Assembly: GCA_937900695.1 (NCBI GenBank)
Contig: CALCFD010000032.1
Coordinates: 1-64,000 of the forward strand
Source: an uncultured Eubacterium sp.
GTDB taxonomy: Bacteria; Bacillota; Clostridia; Peptostreptococcales; Anaerovoracaceae
Direction: 5' to 3'
DNA: 64,000 nucleotides
In this document: piece after piece, positions 26,175-35,689 of the stretch
Position numbering within the stretch: the stretch's first letter is position 1
How the letters are laid out: each line of letters opens with the position of its first letter
Position numbers and translations under genes: made by a program
Notes under the pieces: generated by a model
Database searches by the model: none
The model's input: only the letters and a program-made list of their open reading frames with translations
What the model was told of the DNA's origin: nothing

Positions 26175-27362
26175 ATGCAAGAAAAAGATAAGACAGGCAA
26201 GTATTTGACATCTGTGAGTCTTGGAACTGCAGCAGTATGGTTTTCTACACACTGTGGTGCAGGATTCGCATCTGGTACACAAGAGTTGCAGTATTTTGCA
26301 AATCATGGATGGTTTGGCCCATTAATGCCAATTATTTCGATGATTATACTTGGTATAACTTATTATATTTGCCTTGAAACAGCTAGACAAACTAAGACAT
26401 ACAATTATGATGGTTGGTCAAAACTAGCTTTTGAACCATATGGTAAGTTCTTTTCATTTTGCATGGAAATAGGAGCACTAGTTGTAACCGTTTCAGCATC
26501 TGCTGCATCTATAGCATCAGGAGCTAACTTAATTCATCAGACCTTTGGATTACCAATATTTTTGGGATCAGTAATAATGTTTGCAATTATTACTCTTTTA
26601 TGTATATTTGGCGAAAAGGTAGTAAGAAACAATGCTATTATTATGACTATATTGATTATCAGTATATTGTCAATCATTTTAATTTTAGGATTAGTTAAAT
26701 TTGGTCCAAACATAGCAAAACTATTTTCAGAAGGTTACGTTAATCCAGAAGCACCTACTTGGAGTGTGACTGGCTCTGCTGGAAGTCAAAAAGGATCATT
26801 CTTTAATGCATTGATTTGGGCGTTAACTTATGTTGGATTCCAGTTTGCAGCAATTGGAGGTATAGCAACATCATTTAAGGGAGCTATATCTAAGAAAGAA
26901 AGTAAGGGAGCAATTGGAATAGGTATAGTTTTAAATACATTGATGCTTGTTGGTGTATGTATGCTAATCTTTTCAGGTATGCCTGAAATTTTCACTAATG
27001 AAGAGGCAAGATTACTTCCAACAATATATATGGTAAATAAAATAGATGTGCCTTTATTAAATGTAATATATCCATTGCTTTTATTCCTAGCACTTATTAC
27101 TACAGCCGTAGGACTAGTGTTTGGAATGGTAGAAAGATTGAGTCCACATATTCTTAAGAACATGAAAAATCAAGTAGCTAAAAAAGCAATTATTACAATC
27201 GTTTGTCTATTAGTATGCTATGGTATTTCTCAGTTAGGTTTAATGTGGGTAATTCAGGTAGCTTACAAATACCTTGGAATTTTCAGTTGGATATTCTTAA
27301 TTGTACCAATTTGGATCTTAGGGTTTAAGAATATCAAGAAGAGAGATAAAGGAGAAATTTAA
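26175..27362 (+). CDS. YkvI-family membrane transporter
   Basis: 395 aa with about 10-11 hydrophobic segments, related to the APC superfamily. The N-terminal HCGAGFASGTQELQYFANHG matches the GAGFASGQE-type motif of YkvI-like proteins. Its placement between the had operon and a BrnQ carrier suggests import of the amino acid fermented by the had genes, or export of the acid product; neither is shown. GGGAGAAGG precedes ATG. It ends 2 bp before brnQ, so the two are one unit. Confidence 0.75.
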   Translation: MQEKDKTGKYLTSVSLGTAAVWFSTHCGAGFASGTQELQYFANHGWFGPLMPIISMIILGITYYICLETARQTKTYNYDGWSKLAFEPYGKFFSFCMEIGALVVTVSASAASIASGANLIHQTFGLPIFLGSVIMFAIITLLCIFGEKVVRNNAIIMTILIISILSIILILGLVKFGPNIAKLFSEGYVNPEAPTWSVTGSAGSQKGSFFNALIWALTYVGFQFAAIGGIATSFKGAISKKESKGAIGIGIVLNTLMLVGVCMLIFSGMPEIFTNEEARLLPTIYMVNKIDVPLLNVIYPLLLFLALITTAVGLVFGMVERLSPHILKNMKNQVAKKAIITIVCLLVCYGISQLGLMWVIQVAYKYLGIFSWIFLIVPIWILGFKNIKKRDKGEI

Positions 27363-27364
27363 TT

Positions 27365-28723
27365 ATGGATAAGAAAAAAGGCGGAATAGATTTCATATTC
27401 GTTGGACTTGCGTTATTTGCAATGTTTTTCGGAGCTGGTAACCTTATTTTCCCACCTGAACTTGGTGTAAAATCTGGTCCAATGTGGTTTATTGGTTTCC
27501 TTTGTTTCCTAATTGCTGATGCTGGTCTTGCAGTACTTGGCGTTATTGCAATGGGTAAAGTTGATGGTGATATCAACAATGTTACAGGAACAATTGGTAA
27601 AAAAGCAGCAGTAATCCTTAATACAGTAGTAATACTTTGTATTGGACCTGGGGTAGCTATTCCAAGAACTGCTACAGTTTCTTATGGACTTGGTGCAGCT
27701 CCAGTATTCCACTTAGCACCAGATGGATTACCACTAGCTGTTTACTCAGTAATTTTCTTTGTTGTTGTATTAGCATTAACAATCAAGCCTTCAAAGGTTG
27801 TTGACATTGTTGGTAAATTCTTAACACCGTTCCTAGTAATTGCATTACTAGTGCTAATCATCATGGGATTTGTAAATCCTGGCGGAAGCGTTCAGGATCC
27901 TATCGATGGATTTAATGCCGCAGAAGTTGTTAAATATGGTATCAACCAAGGATATCAGACAATGGATGGTATGGCATCATTATTCTTTGGAATTATTATT
28001 ATCATGGCTATTCGTGGCAATGGTCATACAGATAAAAAGGTTGTTACTAGAGAAGTCTTAAAATCAAGTATCGTAGCTGGAGCTTTACTATTCATCGTTT
28101 ACGGTGGTCTAGCTTACTTAGGAGCTACAACAGGTACTTTATGGAAGGCAGATGTTGCTGCTGGAACTATCGATCAGGCTGGATTAGTAACAAATATTAT
28201 TGATAACCTAATGGGATACCCAGGAACAGTTATCTTAGGTATTGCAGTATTACTAGCATGTCTAACAACTGCTATTGGTTTAACATCATCAGCAGCTGAC
28301 TATTTCTCAGGTTTTGCAAAAGAAGAAAACAGAGAAAAAACTTACAAAATCGTTTGTGTACTTGTATGCGTAGTTTCAGGACTACTTGCTAACCTAGGTT
28401 TAGCTCAGATTTTAGCAATCGCAGCTCCAATTTTAGGCTTAGTATATCCTCTAGTAGTGTTCTTACTAATCGCATCATTATTTAGAAAATGGTTACGTAA
28501 GAAAAGTGCATATGTACTTGGATCAATTGGTGCATTTGTAACAAGCTTATTATCAGTACTTGCAGCAGCAAACGGCGGATTCTTTGGAATCAAGGTTGCA
28601 GCATTTGATTTTGTTAAGAGCATGCCTCTTGACAGCTATGGATTTAACTGGGTAGTTCCTACATTAATTTTGATGATTATTGGATGCTTAGTTCCAAGTA
28701 AAGAAATTGATCAAGTTGAATAA
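27365..28723 (+). CDS. brnQ: Branched-chain amino acid transport system II carrier protein
   Basis: LIVCS-family Na+(or H+)-coupled carrier for leucine, isoleucine and valine, 452 aa, about 12 hydrophobic segments. The start FVGLALFAMFFGAGNLIFPP is the hallmark of BrnQ. AAAGGAGAAATTTAATT links it to the preceding gene. Its presence next to the had genes is the best hint that the reductive pathway here may use leucine (giving isocaproate) rather than an aromatic amino acid, though BrnQ is too general to prove it. Confidence 0.93.
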   Translation: MDKKKGGIDFIFVGLALFAMFFGAGNLIFPPELGVKSGPMWFIGFLCFLIADAGLAVLGVIAMGKVDGDINNVTGTIGKKAAVILNTVVILCIGPGVAIPRTATVSYGLGAAPVFHLAPDGLPLAVYSVIFFVVVLALTIKPSKVVDIVGKFLTPFLVIALLVLIIMGFVNPGGSVQDPIDGFNAAEVVKYGINQGYQTMDGMASLFFGIIIIMAIRGNGHTDKKVVTREVLKSSIVAGALLFIVYGGLAYLGATTGTLWKADVAAGTIDQAGLVTNIIDNLMGYPGTVILGIAVLLACLTTAIGLTSSAADYFSGFAKEENREKTYKIVCVLVCVVSGLLANLGLAQILAIAAPILGLVYPLVVFLLIASLFRKWLRKKSAYVLGSIGAFVTSLLSVLAAANGGFFGIKVAAFDFVKSMPLDSYGFNWVVPTLILMIIGCLVPSKEIDQVE

Positions 28724-28811
28724 TATTTATGGATAAATAATATAAATCCCCCTCAAAAAATATAAAGAATTAAGTAAAAGTTTTATTTTCATAAATACAT
28801 TTAAAATCTAA

Positions 28812-28853
28812 AACAAGAAGTACTGGCTAAATGGTCAGACTTCTTGTTTTTTG
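28812..28853 (+). terminator. Terminator after brnQ
   Basis: AACAAGAAGT (28812-28821)/ACTTCTTGTT (28839-28848) with a 17-nt loop, then TTTT. It lies before the convergent small minus-strand gene. Confidence 0.8.
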
Positions 28854-28875
28854 ATTAACAATATTTTTTTATGAG

Positions 28876-29061
28876 TTAACTTTTGTTTTTTGAAGACATT
28901 AAATTAATAGCTATAATTACTACTGCTATTAAAGATATCCAAAATGGGATTGCTGCAAAACTTAAAAATAATAAAAGATTATATTCTGCTCCGTTCTCAA
29001 TTAATTTGAAAAAGAAAAATAATGTGGATATTAAAAAAGCACATAAATGATTTGAATTCAT
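28876..29061 (-). CDS. Small two-helix membrane protein of unknown function
   Basis: 61 aa with two hydrophobic stretches (about residues 5-19 and 28-52) and a basic tail (MSSKNKS). A perfect AGGAGGA ribosome-binding site sits 9 nt before its minus-strand ATG, which supports it as a real gene. It resembles no family I can name. It is flanked by the brnQ terminator and the TtcA-like gene, about 135 bp from the latter. Confidence 0.55.
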   Translation of the reverse strand: MNSNHLCAFLISTLFFFFKLIENGAEYNLLLFLSFAAIPFWISLIAVVIIAINLMSSKNKS

Positions 29062-29195
29062 TATACAGTTCCTCCTATTTTGTTTAAAAATAACTTTATC
29101 TAATTAAAACAAAATGAAAGTGCATAAGTCAATATATTAACAAAATCTTTAGAATTCTTTAGATTTACTTTAGTAAAATAAAGAGTTTTGACTTT

Positions 29196-29903
29196 TTATT
29201 TGAAATAATTTACAGATTTGAGAACGCCAAATAGTTTTTCTCTGCAATCTGGAAAGGTATCTTGAATTTGATTTAAAGTATTTGAAGCTGTGGTGCGTGC
29301 AGTAGTTTTATCTGCAGGACAAGGGTTTTTGACAACAGGCAATTTCATAAGCTGTTGAAATTTAATTATATCTGCTTCAGGTACGTAAAGAAGTGGTCTT
29401 ATCATGGTCAAACCTGTTTCTGACATATTATACTTAGGCTCCATAGTATGAAAACGTCCTTCATAAAATAGGCTTAAGATAAATGTATCTAGAAAATCAT
29501 CTCGGTGATGACCGTAGGCTAGTTTATTACAACCTAGTTTTAAAATCTCTTTATTTAATATACCTTTTCTCATCTTAGAACACATAGAGCATGGATTTTG
29601 CTCATTTCGCTCTTCAAATATAACTTGGCCTAGCCTAGTTTTTATCCGTGTAAATGGGATATTAAGCTTGTCACATAAAGCTTTTATAGGTGATGGATCA
29701 AATCCTTCAAAGCCCATATCTACCATTACGGCCTCTATGGTAAAATCAGCATCTTTAAATTTAGAAAGTCCGTGAAGGGCATAAAGAAGAGTCAAGCTAT
29801 CTTTGCCGCCAGAAATACCAACTGCTATTTTATCACCAGGCTCTATCATTTTATATTCTTCAACTGCTTTTTTAGTTCTTGCATATAGTTTAGATAAATT
29901 CAT
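29196..29903 (-). CDS. TtcA-like tRNA thiolation ATPase (PP-loop)
   Basis: 235 aa ATP-pyrophosphatase. PP-loop ISGGKDSLTLLYAL (about residue 29), the paired Cys motif NPCSMCSKMRKG (about residue 112) and a third Cys in VKNPCPAD (about 196) are the three cluster ligands expected of TtcA, which 2-thiolates cytidine 32 in tRNA. LAYGHHRDDFLDT is the family's adenylation-site segment. TtcA proper is about 310 aa, so this is the shorter Firmicute form whose exact tRNA position is unproven. It stands alone. Confidence 0.85.
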   Translation of the reverse strand: MNLSKLYARTKKAVEEYKMIEPGDKIAVGISGGKDSLTLLYALHGLSKFKDADFTIEAVMVDMGFEGFDPSPIKALCDKLNIPFTRIKTRLGQVIFEERNEQNPCSMCSKMRKGILNKEILKLGCNKLAYGHHRDDFLDTFILSLFYEGRFHTMEPKYNMSETGLTMIRPLLYVPEADIIKFQQLMKLPVVKNPCPADKTTARTTASNTLNQIQDTFPDCREKLFGVLKSVNYFK

Positions 29904-30150
29904 AATAATAATTCCTTTTGTTTATTTCTCTTTGTACTGTATCATAGGAGATATTTGATGTAAAGAATTAATGGCTTAGTTGCTGGACATTTGTACAGTA
30001 ACTTTTGGTTTTCTGTGGGAACTTCATAGCATGTCTAACAATCAGATATTAATCAGATATAAATGTAATTTATTGCCATTTGTATATGACTATCTAGTGG
30101 AGCGAATGGTAAAATATGGTAAAAATACATGAGAAAGAAGGCGAAAGATT

Positions 30151-30826
30151 ATGAGTAAAATTTATCTGAAAAAGGATCTGTGTCAACCCAGCATACTATT
30201 AGTGTAGATATTTTAGCAAAAGGTGTAAGGCTTGATGTGGCTTTCGAGGACAACGATACAATCTACAATATTGAGATGCAGTGTATCAATAAGCCATACC
30301 TTCCTCAAAGAGCAAGGTGCTACAGCTCTCAATTAGATCTAGAGCAGTTTTAAAAGGGCGATAGTTATACCAAATTAAAAGACAGCTTTGTTATTTTTTT
30401 ATATACTTTTGATCCCTTTGGAGAAGGATATAGCGTGTATGAATTTGAGACTTATGATAAAAAAACATCAATTGCAATTAAACGACGGAAGGTTTACAAT
30501 ATGCGTAAATTCAACGAGTAAAGAAAATGGTATTTCAAAAGAATTAACAAGTCTATTTACGTATATGATAGATAGTCAGATTGATGAAAGTGATAGTTTT
30601 TTGATAGAACTAGAAAATGAAATATCCATTTTAAATCGTGAAGATGGAGAATGAAGGACAAATCATGAGACTAGATGAAAAAATAGCATTAGAGAAAGAA
30701 GAAGCTTTAGCTAAAGGAATTGAATTAGGCAAATATGAAATTGCAAAGAGCCTGAAATCAATGGTTTATCCAATTGAAGAGATTTTAAAAGTCACTGGTT
30801 TAACACCAGAAGAAGTTAAAAAGTAA
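30151..30826 (+). pseudogene. Degraded Rpn/PD-(D/E)XK nuclease family transposase
   Basis: Pieces of one protein lie in three frames. A start MSKIYLKKDL at 30151 is followed by a deletion or shift. Then RLDVAFEDNDTIYNIEMQ (the D..E-x-Q nuclease core), LPQRARCYSSQLDLEQF, an in-frame TAA near 30352, and DSFVIFLYTFDPFGEG follow. The frame shifts at an A run near 30457 into LQLNDGRFTICVNSTSKE. A further shift near 30650 gives the Lys/Glu-rich C-terminus ending ...GLTPEEVKK. The order is that of Rpn-type recombination-promoting nucleases/transposases, so at least one stop and two or three frameshifts have killed it. A terminator follows. Confidence 0.85.
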
Positions 30827-30870
30827 AACGTTTACTAACAATAAAAGAGAAATGTTAGTAAACGTTTTTT
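30825..30870. terminator. Bidirectional terminator between the Rpn pseudogene and the MFS gene
   Basis: AAAACGTTTACTAACA (30825-30840)/TGTTAGTAAACGTTTT (30853-30868): a perfect 16-bp stem, 12-nt loop, T run on the plus strand and a shorter A-derived one on the minus strand. Confidence 0.88.
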
Positions 30871-30882
30871 ATTGGTATATTA

Positions 30883-32037
30883 TTAGTATTTGTTGTAGTG
30901 GTTTGCGATAGGTAAAATGCATAGGCTTATAACGATGGCGATGATAGAAGCAGTTATAAATAATGAAGTGCCTGATAGTAGAGAAACTAGCATAGCAGAT
31001 AAAAACTGCCCTCCAAACATTGCCATGGTGCAGAAGCTAGCATTTAAGCCTTTGCGGGCCGGAGTGCTCTTGTTGACAACAAGACTGTTGAAAAGCGGAG
31101 TGGACATTCCAAAGCCTAGACCCATAAAGACGATAGCTATACCTAGGATCACAGGTGATGATGAAATAAAGTATAGCAGGTATGCTATTGAGTAACATAA
31201 AAATGCTACAGCTAGGCAGCCTTTGGCCTGAATTTTTGCTACAATTTTAGGCATACATCCTGCCGCTAAAACGGCAATTAAGTCAAGTGCAGCAAGGTAG
31301 TAGCCTGTAAAAGCTGGACTATAGCCCAAATCATTTTGCAAGTACAGTGGCAAAGAAACCATTGCAGTGAAGAACATAAGCATGCCTAAAAATGCTGTTA
31401 AAAGCACTAGTGGAAGAGGGACCCCCTTATTTACCTCTTCTGCTTGATCTTCTTCTTGATTAGATTGAGCTATGGGCCCTATTTTAGGAATAAATAAAAC
31501 CATCATAAGTAATGCAAGAAAACCTATACCGTAAATGAAGAAAGGACTTTTCCAAGAAATGTTGGCTAAAAATCCACTTACACCTAAGAAGATAACTCCG
31601 CCAAACTCCATAGACATTCCTTGCATAGCTATGATTTTAAGTTGTTTTTCGCCTTCAAAGAAGCTAGCGATAAGAGTCATGCTTGAGCTCATAATTGCTG
31701 CAGTTGCAGCGCCAAGCAAGAATCTATCGATAAATAATAAAATTGTAGATGGCATAAATGCGCCAGCTACGCCAAAGATTGCGTAAAGTAAAAGTCCGCC
31801 TAAAGCAATTTTATATGGACCTGTTTTATCGATTAGTTTGCCGAAAAATATGGCCGTCACTACAACGCCAAGGGCTGGGGCAGTTACAAGCCAAGAAGCA
31901 AAGTTGCCTAAGCCGTAAACTTTGCCGATTTCAGGCAAGGCAGGTGTAATAGCGTTACCTACCATAACAGTTAAGCTGCTCATAAGCATAATAGCGGCGA
32001 TACCAAGTCCACCTATTTGTTTTTTAGAAGTATCCAT
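30883..32037 (-). CDS. MFS transporter under FMN riboswitch control (probable flavin transporter)
   Basis: 384 aa, about 12 hydrophobic segments, major facilitator superfamily. The motif between helices 2 and 3 reads GKLIDKTGPYKIALGG, and LLFIDRFLLGAATAAIMSSS is the drug/H+ antiporter-type helix 4-5 region. On sequence alone it would be called a drug-efflux-like MFS. The FMN riboswitch immediately upstream (32053-32250) ties it to flavins, as for the MFS protein RibZ reported in Clostridioides difficile. AGGAGG lies before its ATG. Whether it imports riboflavin or exports flavins is open, and the leader logic matters for this. Confidence 0.8.
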   Translation of the reverse strand: MDTSKKQIGGLGIAAIMLMSSLTVMVGNAITPALPEIGKVYGLGNFASWLVTAPALGVVVTAIFFGKLIDKTGPYKIALGGLLLYAIFGVAGAFMPSTILLFIDRFLLGAATAAIMSSSMTLIASFFEGEKQLKIIAMQGMSMEFGGVIFLGVSGFLANISWKSPFFIYGIGFLALLMMVLFIPKIGPIAQSNQEEDQAEEVNKGVPLPLVLLTAFLGMLMFFTAMVSLPLYLQNDLGYSPAFTGYYLAALDLIAVLAAGCMPKIVAKIQAKGCLAVAFLCYSIAYLLYFISSSPVILGIAIVFMGLGFGMSTPLFNSLVVNKSTPARKGLNASFCTMAMFGGQFLSAMLVSLLSGTSLFITASIIAIVISLCILPIANHYNKY

Positions 32038-32052
32038 ACTAAACCTCCTAAT

Positions 32053-32087
32053 AAAAAAGAAACATCCATTTATATTAGATGTTTCTT
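32053..32087 (-). terminator. Riboswitch expression-platform terminator
   Basis: On the minus strand AAGAAACATC (32078-32087) pairs with GATGTTTCTT (32057-32066) around an 11-nt loop, followed by TTTTTT and then the AGGAGG of the MFS gene. The 5' arm can pair instead with 32114-32134. Confidence 0.85.
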
Positions 32088-32109
32088 GAAGTTTTATATT
32101 TTACATATG

Positions 32110-32250
32110 AAAAAAGAAAGCATCTAAATATAAAGTATATACGCTTTCTTCTCTCATCCAGACTTCACTGTTGGCTTCGTGATTTAAACGAATTAGCTTG
32201 CGCTCGCGGGCTATACCGCCAGTAGAGTAAATGACTCATTTTAGAAGAAA
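32110..32250 (-). promoter_or_regulatory. FMN riboswitch (RFN element) with switching helices
   Basis: On the minus strand the element reads, in order: P1 5' arm TTTCTTCT (32243-32250), a diverged P2 (GAGTCATTTACTC), then the conserved CTGGCGGTATAGCCCGCGAG, a P5-like stem TTCGTTTAAATCACGAA, GCCAACAGTGAAGTCTGGAT, GAGAGAAG, and the P1 3' arm AGAAGAAA (32145-32152). These blocks match the RFN consensus (ACCGGCGGT..AGCCCGCGAGC, GCCGACAGT..AGTCTGGATG-GAGAAG). P2 lacks the usual GGGTGAAATTCCC. Downstream, AAGAAAGC (32143-32150) can pair with GCTTTCTT (32114-32121), followed by T runs, overlapping P1. It controls the MFS gene. Confidence 0.88.
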
Positions 32251-32310
32251 TTTTGTTTATATGTTTATGATAACAAAATTTGCTGATGATTGCAAATACT
32301 TGTACATGGT

Positions 32311-32697
32311 TTATAAGATTTTCTTTAATTTTTCGATGAGTCCTAAGTCTGCAGGAAGCCATGGGACTGAGTCTAAGGTTTTAGCTGTTAGCCATGTGGC
32401 ATCGTCGTGTTCTTTTAGGACAAACTCATCTGATAATGGCGCGCAAATATAGCAGTACATGGTCAGGTGAAATGTTGGGTAGTCGTATTCAACTGTGTCA
32501 AATAGTTCTTCTACGAGAATGGCAGCATCTAGTTCTTCTTTTATTTCGCGAATTAAGGCTTGTTCTTTGGACTCACCTTCTTCGATTTTACCTCCAGGAA
32601 ATTCCCAGCCACCTTTAAACTCACCGTAGCCTCGTTTTGTGGCAAAGATTTTATCATCTTTTTTTATAATTGCTGCTACTACTTTTATTGATTTCAT
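32311..32697 (-). CDS. NUDIX hydrolase (MutT-like)
   Basis: 128 aa. The Nudix box is intact: GGKIEEGESKEQALIREIKEEL (about residues 37-58), i.e. GX5EX7REUXEEXGU with Leu replacing the last Gly region. The preceding KRGYGEFKGGWEFPGG is the MutT/8-oxo-dGTP diphosphatase-type substrate loop, so it probably sanitises oxidised nucleotides such as 8-oxo-dGTP. It begins one base after the stop of the helicase gene and must be co-translated with it. That helicase-NUDIX pairing is the main functional clue. Confidence 0.9.
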   Translation of the reverse strand: MKSIKVVAAIIKKDDKIFATKRGYGEFKGGWEFPGGKIEEGESKEQALIREIKEELDAAILVEELFDTVEYDYPTFHLTMYCYICAPLSDEFVLKEHDDATWLTAKTLDSVPWLPADLGLIEKLKKIL

Positions 32698-32698
32698 T

Positions 32699-35602
32699 TT
32701 ATTCTCCTACTATGTATTCGTAAATATCTTCTCTCACTGGATGCTCAAGATTGTAAGTGATCTCAAAGGCGTTGTCATTGGATTTTTTTAATAAAACTTT
32801 TTTAGGAGTACCAACGGCATTTATTTCACCTAAGAAATAGAATTCTTTTGCTTCCTTGTCATCCTTATTTTTTCTTACAAATAGATATATTTTATTGTCT
32901 TTGTCTTCTAAAGTTCTTTTATATATATGATCAGCATCTGGCGAATTAATGTCTCTTGGATGCTTTGAAAAAGCTATAAGTTCTTTGTTTGAAATGAATC
33001 TATCTTCATAAGCTATGGCATCGTGAGCTTTTTCGTAGTTGATAAATACTGGAAGAGTTTTAGTTTTTTTATCGTAAAAATATCCCCCAATATTTAGAGC
33101 TGTTAAATTCTGTTTCCAGTTAAGAAGACGGCAGACATCTTCGTAATTGTACTTTTGATAAAGCTGTAGATTGCTGTTATTGTATCTATCTGAGTAATTT
33201 ATCATATATCTAGAAATACCAAAACTGATAACCTCAAGAAGCTGAGTTTTAAAATCATTATTATTTAGCATTTGTTTAAATTCATCAGTTATAGATAATG
33301 AATTTTCATTTATAAAGCTGCAACTGAATTTTTTTCTATCTGTAGAATTTAAAAAGCTAAAATTAAGATTATCTAAAACAGATTCTTCTTCCTCAAGGGA
33401 AACATCTATATTGTAAATGGCTTTCATAGTAGATTTGAACTTTTCCATTAAGTTTTCATCACCATCATTTACAAGAATAGATAGTAATACTAGCTCATGA
33501 ATACGTTTGCCTTTAGCAAATTTAGTTGAAACATAAGTTAGAATTTGCTCCTGTGTATCTGATAAAACTGTATGATAATCTTCCTTATCGTATTTTGCAA
33601 GAAAGTTATGGTAACATCCAAATTTATCAAATATCTTTGTTGGGTCAATTGAGCCGTGATTGTCAAAATCCATAATCGATGGAATGTGGCCTAATCTATA
33701 TTTTAAGTTTTTATATGCTTCAGTTAATAATTTAGTATTATTAGTTTTGGCAGTATCGATGGAGTTGTAAATACGTTTTCTTGAAATTTCATCAAAATGA
33801 ATACTAGAACTGCCAGGTATTACTCTAGTTCCTGAAGAAACGTATCTTCTCATAGTATCCTTGTTATAGCTTCTGTCTCCAGAAAGAGCAATAGGAATCA
33901 TAAAGTTATTAGTATAATTACCTATAAAATCCAAGATAATTACAAACTCTTTTCCATCGCTTTTACGCAGGCCTCTCCCAAGCTGCTGAACAAAAACTAT
34001 AGGAGACTGAGTAGGTCTAAGCATGATAATTTGATTTACTTCAGGAATATCTACACCTTCGTTGAAAATATCAACAGTGAAAATATAGTCTAAGTAATCA
34101 TCTCTAGTATCGCTTACAAGTCTATCTATAGCATCTTCCCTTGCAGTCTGGCTATCTTCTCCTGAAAGATCAACAGCTTTATAGCCTCTCTCATTAAACT
34201 TGTTTGAAAGCTCTTTTGATTCCCTTTTAGAGCTACAAAAAAAAAGGCCTTTTACTCGGTTTCCGCTATAGCCGTAATAGTTGATTTTTTCTATTATATA
34301 ATCGACTCTATCGTCACAAACTAAATAAGTGAAGTTTTTTAAACCTGTAGAATCATTAAAAACTTCACCGTTAATTTCCAAATCGCTTATACCAAAATAG
34401 TGAAATGGACATAGCAAATTCTCAGAAAGAGCATCTTTTAAACGGATTTCATAGGCGATATTGTGATCAAAAAGCTTGAAAATATCAAACCCATCAGTAC
34501 GCTCAGGACTTGCAGTCATGCCTAAATAAAAATTAGGTTCGAAATATTCCATAACCTTTTGGTGCTGCATAGCGCCGGCACGATGTACTTCGTCAATTAC
34601 GATTACATCAAAAGCCTTTTTATCAAAGCTACTTAAAACCTCATCTTTAGCCATAGTCTGGACAGTTGCAAATAAAAGTTCTTTATCCATATCCTTTGAA
34701 GAACCAGAAATAAGGCCGTAGCCTTTAGTGTCTCCAAATACTTTTTGATAACTACTTAAAGCTTGCTTTGCAATTTGCTCTCTATGTACTAAAAATAAAG
34801 CTCGCTTTGGTTTCATCTGTCTTAAAGCAAAAGCAGAGGCGTAAGTTTTACCAGTACCAGTAGCAGAAACTAGCAAGGCGCGATTTTGATTATTTGCTAT
34901 AAGCTGATTTAAATTATCTATGAAAGAAACTTGCATGGAGTTAGGTTCAAGTTTGTACTGATCAAGGGAAGGAATGGCAGTTTGGCGTGTTATAGCCTTT
35001 TGTTCTTCGTAGATTTGTGTATAAGTGTCAATCCATCCATCAAGAGATCTAGCCTTATCCCATAAATAATTAAACTCAATACGCATTTCCCTTAAATATT
35101 CACCTTGAGTAGTAGCAACTATCTTAGTATTCCATTCTTTATTGATAGTTAAGGCTTTTGCGGTTAGATTAGAGCTACCTACGATAATCTTGTAGATTTC
35201 ACCTTCTCTAAACATGTATCCTTTAGTGTGAAAACCTTGATTTTCAGTGCCTACACAATACATGCGAACTTCCACATTAGAAAGCTCATTTAATTTGCGC
35301 AATGCCTTAGGCTCACTAAAAGTTAAATAGTCAGTAGTTAAAATACGTCCTTTAATTCCCTTTGCTTCAAGTTCTTTTAGTGTTTGTAAAAGAGGTGCAA
35401 TACCTCCTTCAGTAATAAAAGCAACGCTAATAAAAAACTCGTCACAATTTCTTAGCTCCTGCTCGATGGCAGAAACGACTTTGCGTCCTTCTTTATAGTC
35501 GTTTGAAATAAACTGAGGTTTAAAATCGGGATCAGAATTTATATTGTAATCTATGAAAGCAGTTTGAATACCTGCCTCTATTTGAGAAACCTTTTTTTCC
35601 AT
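32699..35602 (-). CDS. PLD-nuclease / superfamily 2 helicase / DUF3427 fusion
   Basis: 967 aa in three parts. Residues ~30-200 form a phospholipase-D-like nuclease domain with HTKGYMF and GSSNLTAKAL (a single HKD-type half-site, as in nuclease PLDs that dimerise). Residues ~225-600 are an SF2 helicase: motif I SATGTGKTYA (about 247), DEVHRAG for the DEAD/DEAH box (about 338), TASPERTDG motif III and QQLGRGLRKSDGK motif VI. The C-terminal ~350 aa corresponds to DUF3427. It is probably a DNA-end or damage-processing machine. Paired with NUDIX and facing a DNA glycosylase, a repair or anti-invader role is inferred, not shown. Confidence 0.88.
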   Translation of the reverse strand: MEKKVSQIEAGIQTAFIDYNINSDPDFKPQFISNDYKEGRKVVSAIEQELRNCDEFFISVAFITEGGIAPLLQTLKELEAKGIKGRILTTDYLTFSEPKALRKLNELSNVEVRMYCVGTENQGFHTKGYMFREGEIYKIIVGSSNLTAKALTINKEWNTKIVATTQGEYLREMRIEFNYLWDKARSLDGWIDTYTQIYEEQKAITRQTAIPSLDQYKLEPNSMQVSFIDNLNQLIANNQNRALLVSATGTGKTYASAFALRQMKPKRALFLVHREQIAKQALSSYQKVFGDTKGYGLISGSSKDMDKELLFATVQTMAKDEVLSSFDKKAFDVIVIDEVHRAGAMQHQKVMEYFEPNFYLGMTASPERTDGFDIFKLFDHNIAYEIRLKDALSENLLCPFHYFGISDLEINGEVFNDSTGLKNFTYLVCDDRVDYIIEKINYYGYSGNRVKGLFFCSSKRESKELSNKFNERGYKAVDLSGEDSQTAREDAIDRLVSDTRDDYLDYIFTVDIFNEGVDIPEVNQIIMLRPTQSPIVFVQQLGRGLRKSDGKEFVIILDFIGNYTNNFMIPIALSGDRSYNKDTMRRYVSSGTRVIPGSSSIHFDEISRKRIYNSIDTAKTNNTKLLTEAYKNLKYRLGHIPSIMDFDNHGSIDPTKIFDKFGCYHNFLAKYDKEDYHTVLSDTQEQILTYVSTKFAKGKRIHELVLLSILVNDGDENLMEKFKSTMKAIYNIDVSLEEEESVLDNLNFSFLNSTDRKKFSCSFINENSLSITDEFKQMLNNNDFKTQLLEVISFGISRYMINYSDRYNNSNLQLYQKYNYEDVCRLLNWKQNLTALNIGGYFYDKKTKTLPVFINYEKAHDAIAYEDRFISNKELIAFSKHPRDINSPDADHIYKRTLEDKDNKIYLFVRKNKDDKEAKEFYFLGEINAVGTPKKVLLKKSNDNAFEITYNLEHPVREDIYEYIVGE

Positions 35603-35689
35603 AAATATATCCTTTCAAATGATCTTATTTTTGATTATACCAGATTACAATATTTTTTGTGTTAAAATATATATAAAGGAGAAGATGTT

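Noticed and set aside
32231..32452. Plus-strand open frame across the FMN riboswitch
   Set aside because: It covers the conserved RFN blocks and the end of the NUDIX gene, with no ribosome-binding site. The RNA and the NUDIX gene explain the sequence.
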